64,000 nucleotides of DNA from Candidatus Uhrbacteria bacterium (GTDB taxonomy: Bacteria > Patescibacteriota > Patescibacteriia > 2-12-FULL-60-25), in NCBI GenBank assembly GCA_003576745.1, contig QEVR01000001.1, positions 310,001 through 374,000 of the forward strand, written 5' to 3'. The position numbers and the translations under genes were made by a program. The notes below the pieces were generated by a model. It worked only from the letters and a program-made list of their open reading frames with translations, did no database searches and was not told the origin of the DNA. Positions 43,255 to 52,515 of the stretch are shown one piece after another; positions within the stretch are counted from its first letter, which is position 1, and every line of letters begins with the position of its first letter.

Positions 43255-45804
43255 ATGCAAGACAAGATCGTCATCAAAGGCGCGCGCGAGCATAATCTCA
43301 AGAACATCACCGTTGAGATGCCGCGGAACAACATGATTGTGTTTACGGGACTCTCCGGCAGCGGAAAGTCCAGTTTGGCGTTTGATACGATTTTCGCCGA
43401 GGGACAGCGGCGATACGTTGAATCGCTTTCGGCGTATGCGCGGCAGTTTTTGGGACAAATGGACAAGCCCGACGTGGATGAAATTGAGGGGCTGTCACCG
43501 GCCATCTCTATTGATCAAAAAGCGCATTCGGCAAACCCGCGTTCCACGGTGGCGACGATTACGGAAATATACGACTATCTCCGCGTATTGTATGCGCGCG
43601 TCGGAAAACCGCATTGTCCCATTTGCGGCAAGCCCATCCGCCGCATGAGCGCTGATGAGATTGTCGATGCCATTTTGAAGCGGACTATCGAACTCCATGC
43701 GGATCCGGAAGGAATTCGGTCCCGTAAGAACAAAGCTTCGCGCAATGAAATCGTGGTTATGGCTCCCGCCGTCCGTGGAAGGAAAGGAGAGTATTATCAG
43801 CTCCTTCAGGATTTTTACCACGACGGATTTTTGGAAGCGCGCGTGGACGGCCGCATTTTTTCTTTGCGCGAGCGCATTCCGCTCAAGAAATTCAAACAGC
43901 ATACCATCGAGCTCGTCGTAGACCGCGTCCCTCTCGGATGGCCCGTGGAAAACAACAAGTCCCTTCGATCCAGGCTCTCGGAGGCGGTGGAAATGGCGCT
44001 GGATCGGGGGAATGATTCGGTTCAAGTGATTCTGGACGACGATTCGGAGTTGCTTATGAGTTCGCGGTTTTCCTGCCCGGACGACGGATTCTCCTTTCCG
44101 GAAATTGAACCTCGCCTGTTTTCCTTTAACTCACCGTATGGCGCATGCGAAACCTGCAATGGGCTCGGCACGGAGGATATATTTTCCGAAATCGTCTGTC
44201 CGGCCTGCAAAGGCGCTCGGCTTCGGAGAGAATCCCTGCATGTCCTTTTGGAGAACCGGAATATCGTGGAACTCACGAACATGCATATCGATGCCGCGCA
44301 CGATGCACTTGGCGCGCTCTCACTGTCGGCGGCCGATGCGGCCGTCGCCGAACCTCTACTGCGTGAAATCCAGAATCGCTTGCAGTTTCTCTTGAACGTC
44401 GGCCTGCATTACCTTTCGCTCGATCGGAAAGCGGGCACGCTGTCCGGCGGCGAAGCCCAGCGCATCCGCCTTGCTTCACAAATCGGAAGCCGGCTCGTGG
44501 GAGCGCTGTATGTGCTCGACGAACCGACCATCGGCCTGCATCAACGCGACAATGCAAAACTCGTGGAAACGCTGGAAGCCCTTCGCGATCTCGGAAATAC
44601 CATCATCGTGGTCGAGCACGATGAAGACACGATTGCCGCATCGGACTATCTCATCGACATCGGTCCCGGGGCGGGACGGCACGGGGGCGAAGTGGTCGCC
44701 GCCGGCCCCATGCCCGAGATTCTTCAAAACACGAACAGCGTTACCTGCGCATATCTTCGGGGCGATCGGCAGATTCCATATCCGAAAAAACGGCGGCCCG
44801 AGGCAACGACCTTTTTGGAAATCCGCGGCGCGCGAGAGAATAATCTCAAAAACATCAACGTGAAAATTCCTCTAAAGCGATTTGTGTGCATTACGGGCGT
44901 ATCCGGATCCGGAAAATCCACCCTTCTGATAGACATTTTGTATCGCGCTCTCGCAAGGGAATTTCATGGATCGCAGGCGGAACCCGGATCACATAAAAGT
45001 ATTCTCGGAGCGGGGTGGATCGATAAAATCATCGATGTCGATCAGTCTCCCATTGGGCGGACGCCGCGTTCCAATCCCGCTACCTATACCGGCATTTGGA
45101 ATCATGTCCGCGACTTATATACGATGACATCCGAAGCGAGAGTGCGCGGATATAAAAAAGGGAGATTCAGTTTTAATGTTCCGGGCGGACGCTGCGAGCA
45201 TTGCGAAGGAAACGGGCAAATCGCCATCGAGATGCATTTCCTTCCCACGGTTTTTGTTCCGTGCGATGTGTGCAAGGGCAGGCGGTTCAGCCGCGAAACG
45301 CTGGAGGTAGCGTACCGCGGCAAATCCGTTCATGATGTTCTTACAATGACCGTGGAAGAAGCGAATGAGTTTTTTAAGGACATTCCGCCGATTCGCGATC
45401 GTACGCAAGTGCTTCTCGATGTTGGGCTCGGCTATATCCAGCTCGGACAATCCGCGACCACGCTTTCCGGCGGCGAAGCGCAACGAATAAAATTATCCTC
45501 CGAATTGGCGCGCCGTGATACGGGGAAGACGTTTTATTTATTCGATGAACCTACCACGGGACTGCATTTTGAGGACATACGGAAATTTCTCGACGTGCTG
45601 CATCGTCTTGTAAATCGCGGCAATACCGTGTGCATCATCGAACATAATCTCGATATCATTAAAAATGCCGACTGGGTCATCGATCTTGGCCCGGAAGGAG
45701 GGGATATGGGAGGGAAAATCGTCGCCCAGGGAATGCCGGAAGACGTTGCGAAGGTGAAGGAAAGTTATACAGGGCAGTATTTGAAAAAGGTTTTGCGGAG
45801 GTGA
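43255..45804 (+). CDS. uvrA: Excinuclease ABC subunit UvrA
   Basis: An 849-residue ABC-type ATPase that finds DNA damage with UvrB and hands it to UvrC. Both ATP-binding modules are intact: Walker [12 protein letters not shown] and [11 protein letters not shown], signatures LSGGEAQRI in each half, and [13 protein letters not shown] / [13 protein letters not shown]. Zinc modules [17 protein letters not shown] and CEHCEGNG ... CDVCKGRRF are present. It is about 90 residues shorter than E. coli UvrA (940), mainly in insertion regions. UvrC is at 51 kb; UvrB is not in the window. Start ATG at 43255 gives the usual N-terminus; an earlier in-frame start at 43234 lies in the mosaic. Confidence 0.97.
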   Translation: MQDKIVIKGAREHNLKNITVEMPRNNMIVFTGLSGSGKSSLAFDTIFAEGQRRYVESLSAYARQFLGQMDKPDVDEIEGLSPAISIDQKAHSANPRSTVATITEIYDYLRVLYARVGKPHCPICGKPIRRMSADEIVDAILKRTIELHADPEGIRSRKNKASRNEIVVMAPAVRGRKGEYYQLLQDFYHDGFLEARVDGRIFSLRERIPLKKFKQHTIELVVDRVPLGWPVENNKSLRSRLSEAVEMALDRGNDSVQVILDDDSELLMSSRFSCPDDGFSFPEIEPRLFSFNSPYGACETCNGLGTEDIFSEIVCPACKGARLRRESLHVLLENRNIVELTNMHIDAAHDALGALSLSAADAAVAEPLLREIQNRLQFLLNVGLHYLSLDRKAGTLSGGEAQRIRLASQIGSRLVGALYVLDEPTIGLHQRDNAKLVETLEALRDLGNTIIVVEHDEDTIAASDYLIDIGPGAGRHGGEVVAAGPMPEILQNTNSVTCAYLRGDRQIPYPKKRRPEATTFLEIRGARENNLKNINVKIPLKRFVCITGVSGSGKSTLLIDILYRALAREFHGSQAEPGSHKSILGAGWIDKIIDVDQSPIGRTPRSNPATYTGIWNHVRDLYTMTSEARVRGYKKGRFSFNVPGGRCEHCEGNGQIAIEMHFLPTVFVPCDVCKGRRFSRETLEVAYRGKSVHDVLTMTVEEANEFFKDIPPIRDRTQVLLDVGLGYIQLGQSATTLSGGEAQRIKLSSELARRDTGKTFYLFDEPTTGLHFEDIRKFLDVLHRLVNRGNTVCIIEHNLDIIKNADWVIDLGPEGGDMGGKIVAQGMPEDVAKVKESYTGQYLKKVLRR

Positions 45805-45834
45805 GTCAGACTTCGGGCAGTTTGTCGTTGGACA

Positions 45835-46130
45835 TTTTTCGTTCTAGCAATTGGCGATTGGGAAAAGAGGGCAAAGAGCTAAGTGCAAAGGGAACGTGTT
45901 ACGTGTTATTGGTTACGGGTTCGGATTATGGGGTGCATGGCTCATGGCCCAAGGCTCATGACCTACGGACCTACGATCCTACAGACCTAGGGCAAAGAGT
46001 TTGGGGAGAATTATGTCCCACCCTACGCAACTACGTACTCTTTTCGCATCCCGCAACCCGCATACCGTATGGCGCAAGGCTCATGGCTCACGGCTCACGG
46101 CCACCCCTCCACTCCCCACTCCTTCATTCA
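45835..46130. repeat. Intergenic mosaic repeat, reverse orientation
   Basis: TTCTAGCAATTGGCGATTGGG, GGCAAAGAGCTAAGTGC, GGTTACGGGTTCGG, CCTACGGACCTACGATCC, inverted hairpin core at 46003-46020, CTACGCAACTACG, CGCATACCGTATGGCGC. No gene is seen. Confidence 0.87.
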
Positions 46131-46143
46131 TAAACGTCATCCG

Positions 46144-46182
46144 TAAACAAAAGGCCCCCGCGCAGGAATGCGGACGGGGGCG
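46144..46182 (-). terminator. Terminator for the large minus-strand gene
   Basis: On the minus strand GCCCCCG (46175-46181 region) pairs with CGGGGGC (46154-46160), 14-base loop, then CTTTTGTTT. It follows the stop at 46206 by about 25 bases. Confidence 0.85.
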
Positions 46183-46205
46183 TGTACATAGAGAGGAGAA
46201 TCTTT

Positions 46206-48830
46206 TTACCACGCGCGGGCAAATCTTGATGAGATTGTCGCGAACTTTTTTCTCGATGGACCGAATAGGGCTTCGATCACCTGTGCAGTCGCGGGGTCAT
46301 TCGGTTTCAGTCTGGCCCGCTCCTGACGAAGAAGAGCATAGCGCCACTCGAGCTCCGGCAGAGGCGTGAGGAGTCGGCGCCAGTCTAGGCAGGGATCGAG
46401 CGTTGCGGAATCCAGCGGAGAATCCGACAGGGACTCCACGGCCAGTTTGCGCTGACGGTTGATGATTTCCATGAGGACCTGCGGATGCAGGAAGAGGGGA
46501 GCCAGATGCTTATGGAGCTGTGGCGGCTTCTGCAGCAGGTTCGTCTTTGCGTGGTATTCGCGAAGGCCGTAGCTGCGAATCATGCCGTAAATAACGAGCA
46601 ATGGCTGCCGGTGCAGAGCCAGCATATGCGGATGGCGCATCAGGAATGTTTTTCCCGTGACCGTATTCCGCGCTTCCGGAGGTTCATTATAAGCTGTCCC
46701 GTCTTCCGCCTGTTCGTCGCATCGTCGCGTTGCCAACCACTTGTCCAGCTCGTTCAACGCGTCCGTGAGCGGATTCGAGGATTCCCGTATTTCTTCCTCT
46801 TGTCGCGCTTCTGCGAGGCGGTGGACAGAGACGGCCAGCTCCTGCGCCATTCCCTCTGTTCCGAATCCTGCATACCAGGCGTGGTTTTTCCGGCGATCCG
46901 CCGCGTTACGGCGATCCAGCTCGTTCAGGCGGGGAGCGTATTCCACCACGGAGGCGATACCTTGAGACAGGGCGTGTGTGAACGGCGATCCGCGGAGGCC
47001 TAGATGATGCGCGAGGAGTCGGATCGATTCGTACAGGATGTTCGCGGGCTGTCGTGAAAGGGAGGGGAATGCTCTGAAGTGCGCTTCCACAGCGGGTCTT
47101 TTCCAGCCATTTGAGAGGAAGGCATCCTCCGGCCGGCTCAGTGACGGCGCCCGCGTTCTGGAGGCGGAGCGCAGTTCGTCGGCTCCGGCGTCGTTCGGCT
47201 TGTGTTCCTCATGTTTTTTCAGACTGTCGCCGGAAGCGGATTCGCGCGCCGTCTGTTTTTTTCTGAGCTGGATCCGTAAGGTTACCGCCCTCATTCGGAG
47301 CGTACCGGTAGAATTGACAAGAATGTTCCGTTTTTCATCGGCGGCGCCTCCGTCGCATGCCGCTTCAAGGCGCTTTTCACATTCCTGCACGCCAATCGTT
47401 AGCAGGAAATCATTGTCGATCAGGATGCGGGCGGCCATGTCGGCATCAATGCCGGCTTTGTCGCGGAACAGTGCCATCCAGAGGATGTACATCTCGCTCG
47501 GCACGCGCAATGCGCGGCACGATGGAGATTGAAATAGCCGGAGGAAATGCTCGTCCGTCCACCCGAGAGTCCGCATGCGTCCGATCCATGCCATGCCCAG
47601 CCGAACGGATCCGAAGACGCGACGAAGGCGTAACAGGGCTTTGTTCCGCATGCCGGGCGAAAGCCGTAAGGCGTAAAGATACTGCTCCGCTTGCCGTATG
47701 GCTACGGTCTCCTGATTGGGCGCGGCGAGCGCTTGTGCGGCGGCCGCATCGGCTTCCGGAGCGTCGATGATTAAGGGTTCATATGTCGAGGTCTTTCTTT
47801 CCGGTGAAGCTTCCTCCGCGATGTGTTCGAGGACTTCCGGCGCGTATGTTCCACGCATCGGTCTGTCGAAGAGTGCCAGTTGCGTTTCCCCGGACGGAGC
47901 TTCCTGCGGCAGGGGAGGCCTTGACCTCTGCGATTTGCCCGCTTCCGGCCGCCGCGTCATGAAGACTGGTGCATGTCCTGGAAGCATATCGTCGAATTTC
48001 AGCTGTACCGTTGACCGGGCGGGGGCGTTCAGCCTCGCCGATGAGCGATGTCCCTGAGAAGACGCGCGGTTTGTGAGCGCAGGCGGGCTCGAATGAATGA
48101 CCGGTCCATGCTGAGGGGCAGCCTCGCTTTGGCGGCGCAGCTGTGTCTCCAGTGTCTTTTCATATGCTTTCCTTGCTGTTTCGAGCTCGTCCTTGGTGTA
48201 CTGCGAAAAGCTTTTCAGTTGTTGCCAGAACGCGGGTACATCGCCGTCTTTCTTCAACGAGAATCCACGGCCCGTGAAGGCGCGTACCTTTACCGGATCC
48301 AGCGAGAAGTATTGAGGATAGGCGTAGAGGAAGTTCTGCCGCTCCTGCGGCGACGAGATGAGGCCGAAGAGGCTCTCGATGAGCGCGTCGAAGTGATCCT
48401 TCGGACATTGAATCATCTCGTATTCGCGAATGATCATATCGAAAGCGAATCGAAGCTTCAGGTCGGGACACACCCTGCCGAGTTCGGAAACGCGGGGCGC
48501 GACCTCTTCCAGCCACGGACGGACGTCCTTCGGCGCATAGGAAATGAGCCGTTGGGCGATGTCCGTACCGAAGGTGGCGATATAGCGTTCCATCATCACG
48601 CGGATTTCCTGAACGGAGAGCCGTTCGAAAACCCGCTTCGTTCGGAGGATGGAGACGGTCGACTGATCAATGCGATATTCTTTTGCCAGCACGGCATAAA
48701 TATCCGTGTCGTCGGGAGGCGGATTCGGATCCGCCACAGATCGCGGTTCGGATTCGTTTCCGTTCAAGAGGTTCTCCTTATTGTGAAGGTTCGCACCACG
48801 CCGCATCATACGGCGTTCGACGCTGTTCAT
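46206..48830 (-). CDS. Large uncharacterised helical protein (874 aa)
   Basis: No family recognised. The sequence is almost entirely alpha-helical and basic, without membrane segments or a signal peptide, and has Pro/Ser/Arg-rich linkers (about residues 235-330 and 555-600). Several blocks share a loose pattern of leucines, Pro and Gly, for example QNFLYAYPQYFSLDPVKVRA, LRVPSEMYILWMAL and LLQKPPQLHKHLAPLFLHPQ, which recalls mTERF-type helical repeats; this is a weak similarity. The start is set at the ATG at 48830 since earlier ones would overlap the divergent gene. Basic charge and helical repeats would suit nucleic-acid binding. Start could also be among Met codons a few residues on. Confidence 0.7.
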   Translation of the reverse strand: MNSVERRMMRRGANLHNKENLLNGNESEPRSVADPNPPPDDTDIYAVLAKEYRIDQSTVSILRTKRVFERLSVQEIRVMMERYIATFGTDIAQRLISYAPKDVRPWLEEVAPRVSELGRVCPDLKLRFAFDMIIREYEMIQCPKDHFDALIESLFGLISSPQERQNFLYAYPQYFSLDPVKVRAFTGRGFSLKKDGDVPAFWQQLKSFSQYTKDELETARKAYEKTLETQLRRQSEAAPQHGPVIHSSPPALTNRASSQGHRSSARLNAPARSTVQLKFDDMLPGHAPVFMTRRPEAGKSQRSRPPLPQEAPSGETQLALFDRPMRGTYAPEVLEHIAEEASPERKTSTYEPLIIDAPEADAAAAQALAAPNQETVAIRQAEQYLYALRLSPGMRNKALLRLRRVFGSVRLGMAWIGRMRTLGWTDEHFLRLFQSPSCRALRVPSEMYILWMALFRDKAGIDADMAARILIDNDFLLTIGVQECEKRLEAACDGGAADEKRNILVNSTGTLRMRAVTLRIQLRKKQTARESASGDSLKKHEEHKPNDAGADELRSASRTRAPSLSRPEDAFLSNGWKRPAVEAHFRAFPSLSRQPANILYESIRLLAHHLGLRGSPFTHALSQGIASVVEYAPRLNELDRRNAADRRKNHAWYAGFGTEGMAQELAVSVHRLAEARQEEEIRESSNPLTDALNELDKWLATRRCDEQAEDGTAYNEPPEARNTVTGKTFLMRHPHMLALHRQPLLVIYGMIRSYGLREYHAKTNLLQKPPQLHKHLAPLFLHPQVLMEIINRQRKLAVESLSDSPLDSATLDPCLDWRRLLTPLPELEWRYALLRQERARLKPNDPATAQVIEALFGPSRKKFATISSRFARAW

Positions 48831-48904
48831 AGCATAATGCACGCGCTCCGTCGAGGGGAGATCTAGGTTGCGGACAAAAAGATTCCTCGGTACCCTCCAA
48901 GCCA

Positions 48905-50056
48905 ATGCTTCGGCGTTTTTTCGCAGGAATGCTCGCATTTAGTTTTCTTGTTCTCGCCGGACAGGGCTGTTTCCGGTCTCCAGCCGCAGGGGATATTACG
49001 GGGAGTCCGGGGGCATCGACATTCGAGTTTGCCGCGGAAATCACCAATGTCCAGGGAGCAGTTATTCTGACGCGGAACGGCGAGGAAATCGGTGTGGATA
49101 ACCATACGCGGGTTCAGACCGGGGACCGCCTCGACACAAAAGAGGGGAGTAGCGTAACGGTCGAGTTCTACAAAGGGAGCCGAATGGCGCTCGATGAGAA
49201 TTCTTCGGTCGTGATCGCGGAAACTTCTGTGGACGGATCGGACTGGAAGAAGCAAGTTGTTCGTTTGCAGCTTATTGGCGGAAGGGTATGGAGCCGGACG
49301 CTGAAGCTTTTAGATATCGATTCTTTATATGAAGTTAAGTATCAAAACGCGATCGCAACGGTTCGGGGAACGGCTTTTCTCATGACCGGAGTATCCGAAC
49401 GGCTAAAAATTGATGAATACGACGGGAGTATCCTGCTTCAGGGGGCCGTTTCGGGAATCCTTTCGGAAGGGTTCACGACGGATTTTGATACGCGGAATCC
49501 TCCGCAGGATTTTCCGTCGGTTATCCTGCCGACGACCGATGATGACAGGAATGAACCTTTTGTGCGCCGCCAGCTGAAAGCGGACGCAATCTTTGCGGAA
49601 GAAGCTTCGCGGATTCGTCGGGATGCAGGCATTCAGGAAGACGTAAGCCGCGTTGGTCATGAGGCGGGGGTGTTCACACTCGACGAGCCGAGCGCCGTGC
49701 ATTCTGGGTTTCAGCGCGTTGAAATAGAGGCGGTGGATCCGAAAACACTAGATGACGGTACGGTAGTTATGCTTGATGACAGCGATCAGGCATTCAGGGC
49801 GTACGCAATATTCATCGACGCGCGCGGAGAACGGCGGGATGATATTACAGCGAGAGCAACCTGGCAGCTTGGGAATTCCGACACCGGCGTATTGAGCCCG
49901 ACGGGGTTATTCCATTCCGCTGCCGGATATATGGGAGGCGTAAATATCGTCGCGCGCTATAATGACGGGACGCACGAACATTCCGGAGCTGTACATGTGG
50001 AAGTTTTTACCAGGATATTCATCGAAAGTATTTTACCGGATTTCAGTATTTTTTGA
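48905..50056 (+). CDS. Lipoprotein with FecR domain
   Basis: A 383-residue protein. The signal peptide (LRRFFAGMLAFSFLVLAGQGC) has a lipobox-like LAGQGC. Residues about 45-165 form a FecR domain: VQGAVILTRNGEEIGV, VQTGDRLDTKEGSSVTVEFYKGSRMALDENSSV, LQLIGGRVWSRTLKL and YQNAIATVRGTAF. The last 150 residues include an Ig-like part (ARATWQLGNSDTGVLSPTGLFHSAAGYMGGVNIVARYN). FecR domains in extracytoplasmic proteins often bind surface components or regulate; here no sigma factor is next to it. Divergent from the large helical protein, 74 bases apart. Confidence 0.88.
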   Translation: MLRRFFAGMLAFSFLVLAGQGCFRSPAAGDITGSPGASTFEFAAEITNVQGAVILTRNGEEIGVDNHTRVQTGDRLDTKEGSSVTVEFYKGSRMALDENSSVVIAETSVDGSDWKKQVVRLQLIGGRVWSRTLKLLDIDSLYEVKYQNAIATVRGTAFLMTGVSERLKIDEYDGSILLQGAVSGILSEGFTTDFDTRNPPQDFPSVILPTTDDDRNEPFVRRQLKADAIFAEEASRIRRDAGIQEDVSRVGHEAGVFTLDEPSAVHSGFQRVEIEAVDPKTLDDGTVVMLDDSDQAFRAYAIFIDARGERRDDITARATWQLGNSDTGVLSPTGLFHSAAGYMGGVNIVARYNDGTHEHSGAVHVEVFTRIFIESILPDFSIF

Positions 50057-50059
50057 GTA

Positions 50060-50395
50060 AGAATCGCATGTAGGATTGCGGATGGGCGAATGACGAATTG
50101 CAGGTCTTGCGTCGTGAGCCGTGAGCCATGCGGTGAGCGGGTTGCGGGATGCGAAGAGAGTACGTAGGACGTGGTGCGTAGGGCGTAGGGGGGAAGAGTA
50201 CGTAGTTGCGTAGGACGTGGTTGCGTAGGGCGAGACCGTGCGTCATGAGACTTGCGTCCCGTAATCCGTTCCCTTTGCCATAGGTCTGTAAGATCGTAGG
50301 TCCGTAGGTTATGAGCCTTGGGCCATGAGCCATGCACCCCATAATCCGAACCCCGTAACCAGTAACCCGAAACCCGAACCCCCCGCTCACCGCAT
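50060..50395. repeat. Intergenic mosaic repeat (long)
   Basis: Over 330 bases with no gene. Words: GTGAGCCATGCGGTGAGCGG, GAGTACGTAGGACGTGGTG, GAGTACGTAGTTGCGTAGG, GTCTGTAAGATCGTAGG, CCGTAACCAGTAACCC. Unusual in lacking the hairpin core. Confidence 0.8.
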
Positions 50396-50401
50396 ATGCG
50401 A

Positions 50402-50428
50402 ACGCCCCGATGCGCGGTCGGGGCGTAG
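50402..50428. terminator. Candidate hairpin beyond a minus-strand gene
   Basis: GCCCCG pairs with CGGGGC around ATGCGCGGT-type loop near 50406-50426. There is only a weak T-run on either side. It follows the stop of the 149-residue gene and may end its transcript. Confidence 0.4.
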
Positions 50429-50433
50429 CAGTT

Positions 50434-50883
50434 TTATGGAAGCGCGCCGCATTTAGGGGATCCGGCGTCAGAAGGGTCGAGAGAGCGAAAATCGAGAATA
50501 GCTTGCTGGAACGGGAGCATGCGCTTTTCCGCCTCATCCGCGGTCCTTCGAATCAAATCCGCGGCCGCGGCGCGCCAGTCGGGAAACGATTCCGATGGAT
50601 CGTCCGGCAACTTGAAGGCATCGATCATCTCCGATCCTTCGGGGTTTGGAAGGTGCAGATACCCTACGCCGCTCCAGTCGAAGACGTAGTAAAAGAGGAT
50701 CGGTCCGTCGGGGCGGTCGTGCTGACGTTCTCTGATTTCGACCTCCACAGCTCCCGCGAACACCCACTCATCTTCGCTCAACACGCGGATTTCGATGGCG
50801 GGGAGATGTATGGTTGCCAGTTTCTGGAGCTCGTCGCCGAGCCTTTTATGAAGATCGGGCTCGATGAACGGAATATTCAGCAT
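50434..50883 (-). CDS. Uncharacterised small protein
   Basis: A 149-residue protein, unrecognised. It has an alternating hydrophobic-acidic pattern that suggests a mixed alpha/beta fold (VEVEIRERQHD, ILFYYVFDWSGVGYLHLP), with no signal peptide or membrane helix. The ATG at 50883 is preferred to an in-frame start at 50937 because AAAGGAGGA lies just upstream, the best ribosome binding site in this part of the window. It runs divergent from uvrC. Confidence 0.65.
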   Translation of the reverse strand: MLNIPFIEPDLHKRLGDELQKLATIHLPAIEIRVLSEDEWVFAGAVEVEIRERQHDRPDGPILFYYVFDWSGVGYLHLPNPEGSEMIDAFKLPDDPSESFPDWRAAAADLIRRTADEAEKRMLPFQQAILDFRSLDPSDAGSPKCGALP

Positions 50884-50945
50884 GACTCCTCCTTTCAAGG
50901 GACGCTTGTGTTCTACCGTGTCTGGCAAGATTGTCAATGTTTTTG

Positions 50946-50951
50946 CATACT
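50946..50951 (+). promoter_or_regulatory. Candidate -10 element for uvrC
   Basis: CATACT preceded by TTTTTG, with 6 bases to the ATG at 50958. Fits the leaderless pattern but is a degenerate -10. Confidence 0.45.
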
Positions 50952-50957
50952 ACCGGC

Positions 50958-52202
50958 ATGATCCCGAAAACCGTTCGTATAAAGGGAAAGACGCTGCCCG
51001 ACACGCCGGGCGTCTATTTGATGAAGGACGCGAAGGGGAAAGTCATGTACGTGGGAAAGGCGTCGTCGCTCAACAAACGCGTGAACCAGTATTTCCAGAA
51101 AGCGCATGATGCGCGCATTGAGGATATGGTGCGGCAAATTCGGAGCATCGAGTATATCCAGCGTGATACGGCGCTTGAAGCGCTCATTCTCGAAGCGAAT
51201 CTCATTAAGTTCTATTGGCCTCCGTACAATGTCCTCGGAAAGGACAATAAGAGTTTTTTGTATCTTGCGATCACGAAAGAAGAATATCCGCGGCCGATAT
51301 TCGTGCGCGGCCATGATCTTGGCGAGGACGCGTCAAAAACATACAAAGCCGTCTTCGGGCCGTATACCTCACCGCGCTCTCTTCGTGCGGCGCTTGATGT
51401 GCTTCGAAAAGTTTTTGCGTGGACTTCATGCACGCCCGGCATGAAACGGCCGTGTTTTTATTATCATCTTAAACAATGTCCGGGCGTTTGCATCGGCGTC
51501 GCAGACAAGGAGTCATACCAAAAAACCATTCGCGATCTCATCAGATTTTTTGAAGGAAAAAAAGACGTGCTTTTGCGGGATTTTCGAAAACACATGAGGC
51601 GGGCGGCAAAAGAGCATCGTTTTGAAGAAGCGGCGGCATATCGTAACAAGATTTTTTTTCTGGAACATATTCAAGACGTCGCCATCCTTAAACGGGAACA
51701 CGAGGCTGTGGATAAGATTCTGGAAGGGGAGACAAGCGTGAATATCTTCGGCCGCATCGAAGGATATGATGTGTCGAATATTTCCGGAACCTCCACGGTC
51801 GCGAGCATGGTGGTATTTGAGCAGGGAGCGCCGGCGAAATCTGAATATCGCAAATTTCGTATCCGTTCAGTACGCGGCTCTGATGACATTGCTTCGCTTC
51901 GGGAGACGCTTATCCGCCGCTTTCGCAATCGCTGGAAACATCCGGATATTATCCTTATAGATGGCGGTAAGGGGCAGGTAAATATTGCAACAAGTGTTTT
52001 ACGACACTTGAATCTTGCTATTCCGGTTATCGGCATGGCCAAAGGCCGTACGCGCAAGAAAACCGATCTTGTCTGCGACGACACCAATCTCGAACTTTGT
52101 AAACTCTGCCAGAAATATCTCAATCTTTTTATTCAGGTCCGAGATGAAGCGCATCGTTTCGCAATCGCCTATCACAGGAAAGTAAGGAGGATGAAGGCGT
52201 GA
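50958..52202 (+). CDS. uvrC: UvrC, short form lacking the C-terminal HhH domain
   Basis: A 414-residue version of the UvrABC incision nuclease (usual length about 600). The GIY-YIG domain (PGVYLMKDAKGKVMYVGKASSLNKRV) for the 3' cut, the Cys-rich region (CTPGMKRPCFYYHLKQCPGVC), the UVR-like helix (RRAAKEHRFEEAAAYRNKI) and the RNase H-like domain for the 5' cut (GYDVSNISGTSTVASMVVF, IILIDGGKGQVN, RDEAHRFAI) are all present. It stops right after the last motif; the tandem helix-hairpin-helix tail is missing. No frameshift is visible that would restore it, since mosaic begins at once. ATG 50958 is preferred over a TTG at 50931. Confidence 0.93.
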   Translation: MIPKTVRIKGKTLPDTPGVYLMKDAKGKVMYVGKASSLNKRVNQYFQKAHDARIEDMVRQIRSIEYIQRDTALEALILEANLIKFYWPPYNVLGKDNKSFLYLAITKEEYPRPIFVRGHDLGEDASKTYKAVFGPYTSPRSLRAALDVLRKVFAWTSCTPGMKRPCFYYHLKQCPGVCIGVADKESYQKTIRDLIRFFEGKKDVLLRDFRKHMRRAAKEHRFEEAAAYRNKIFFLEHIQDVAILKREHEAVDKILEGETSVNIFGRIEGYDVSNISGTSTVASMVVFEQGAPAKSEYRKFRIRSVRGSDDIASLRETLIRRFRNRWKHPDIILIDGGKGQVNIATSVLRHLNLAIPVIGMAKGRTRKKTDLVCDDTNLELCKLCQKYLNLFIQVRDEAHRFAIAYHRKVRRMKA

Positions 52203-52204
52203 GG

Positions 52205-52480
52205 GCGGTTTTAGCTATTAGCTGTTGTTAAAATTAGCAATTGGCAATGGGTACTGGGGCCATTCTAGTGTTCTAGAGTTTTAGGGTTTTATGGTTGGGA
52301 ACGGGGATCGGGTTTAGGATGAACAGCATATCCTACAAACCTACGGTCTTACGGACCCAGGATCCTAGAGACCTAGGGCAAGGGGCAAAGAGTTCCGGGA
52401 GAACCATGCTCCCCCTACGCACTACGTCCTACGCAACCACGCAACTACGTCCTACGTACTTTTCGCATCACGCATCTCGT
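52205..52480. repeat. Intergenic mosaic repeat, reverse orientation
   Basis: TTAGCAATTGGCAATGGG, CTAGAGTTTTAGGG, CTACAAACCTACGGTC, GGGCAAGGGGCAAAGAG, inverted hairpin core at 52396-52415, CTACGCACTACGTCCTACG. It ends at the terminator of the next minus-strand gene. Confidence 0.85.
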
Positions 52481-52483
52481 TAA

Positions 52484-52515
52484 TGAAAACGCGCCCGGGG
52501 TAAGGCGGACGCGTT
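52484..52515 (-). terminator. Terminator of the DnaA-domain gene
   Basis: On the minus strand AACGCG and CGCGTT close a 16-base loop, followed by TTTTCATT. The hairpin overlaps the stop codon at 52514. Confidence 0.65.

Noticed and set aside
46000-50060. Prophage or integrated element around the large unknown gene
   Set aside because: No integrase, capsid, terminase or attachment-site repeat is seen. The unknown and FecR genes are flanked by the same mosaic elements as housekeeping genes.
51707-51715. Perfect DnaA box (TGTGGATAA) in uvrC
   Set aside because: Lies inside coding sequence that encodes ordinary UvrC residues. About one chance hit per window of this size is expected.
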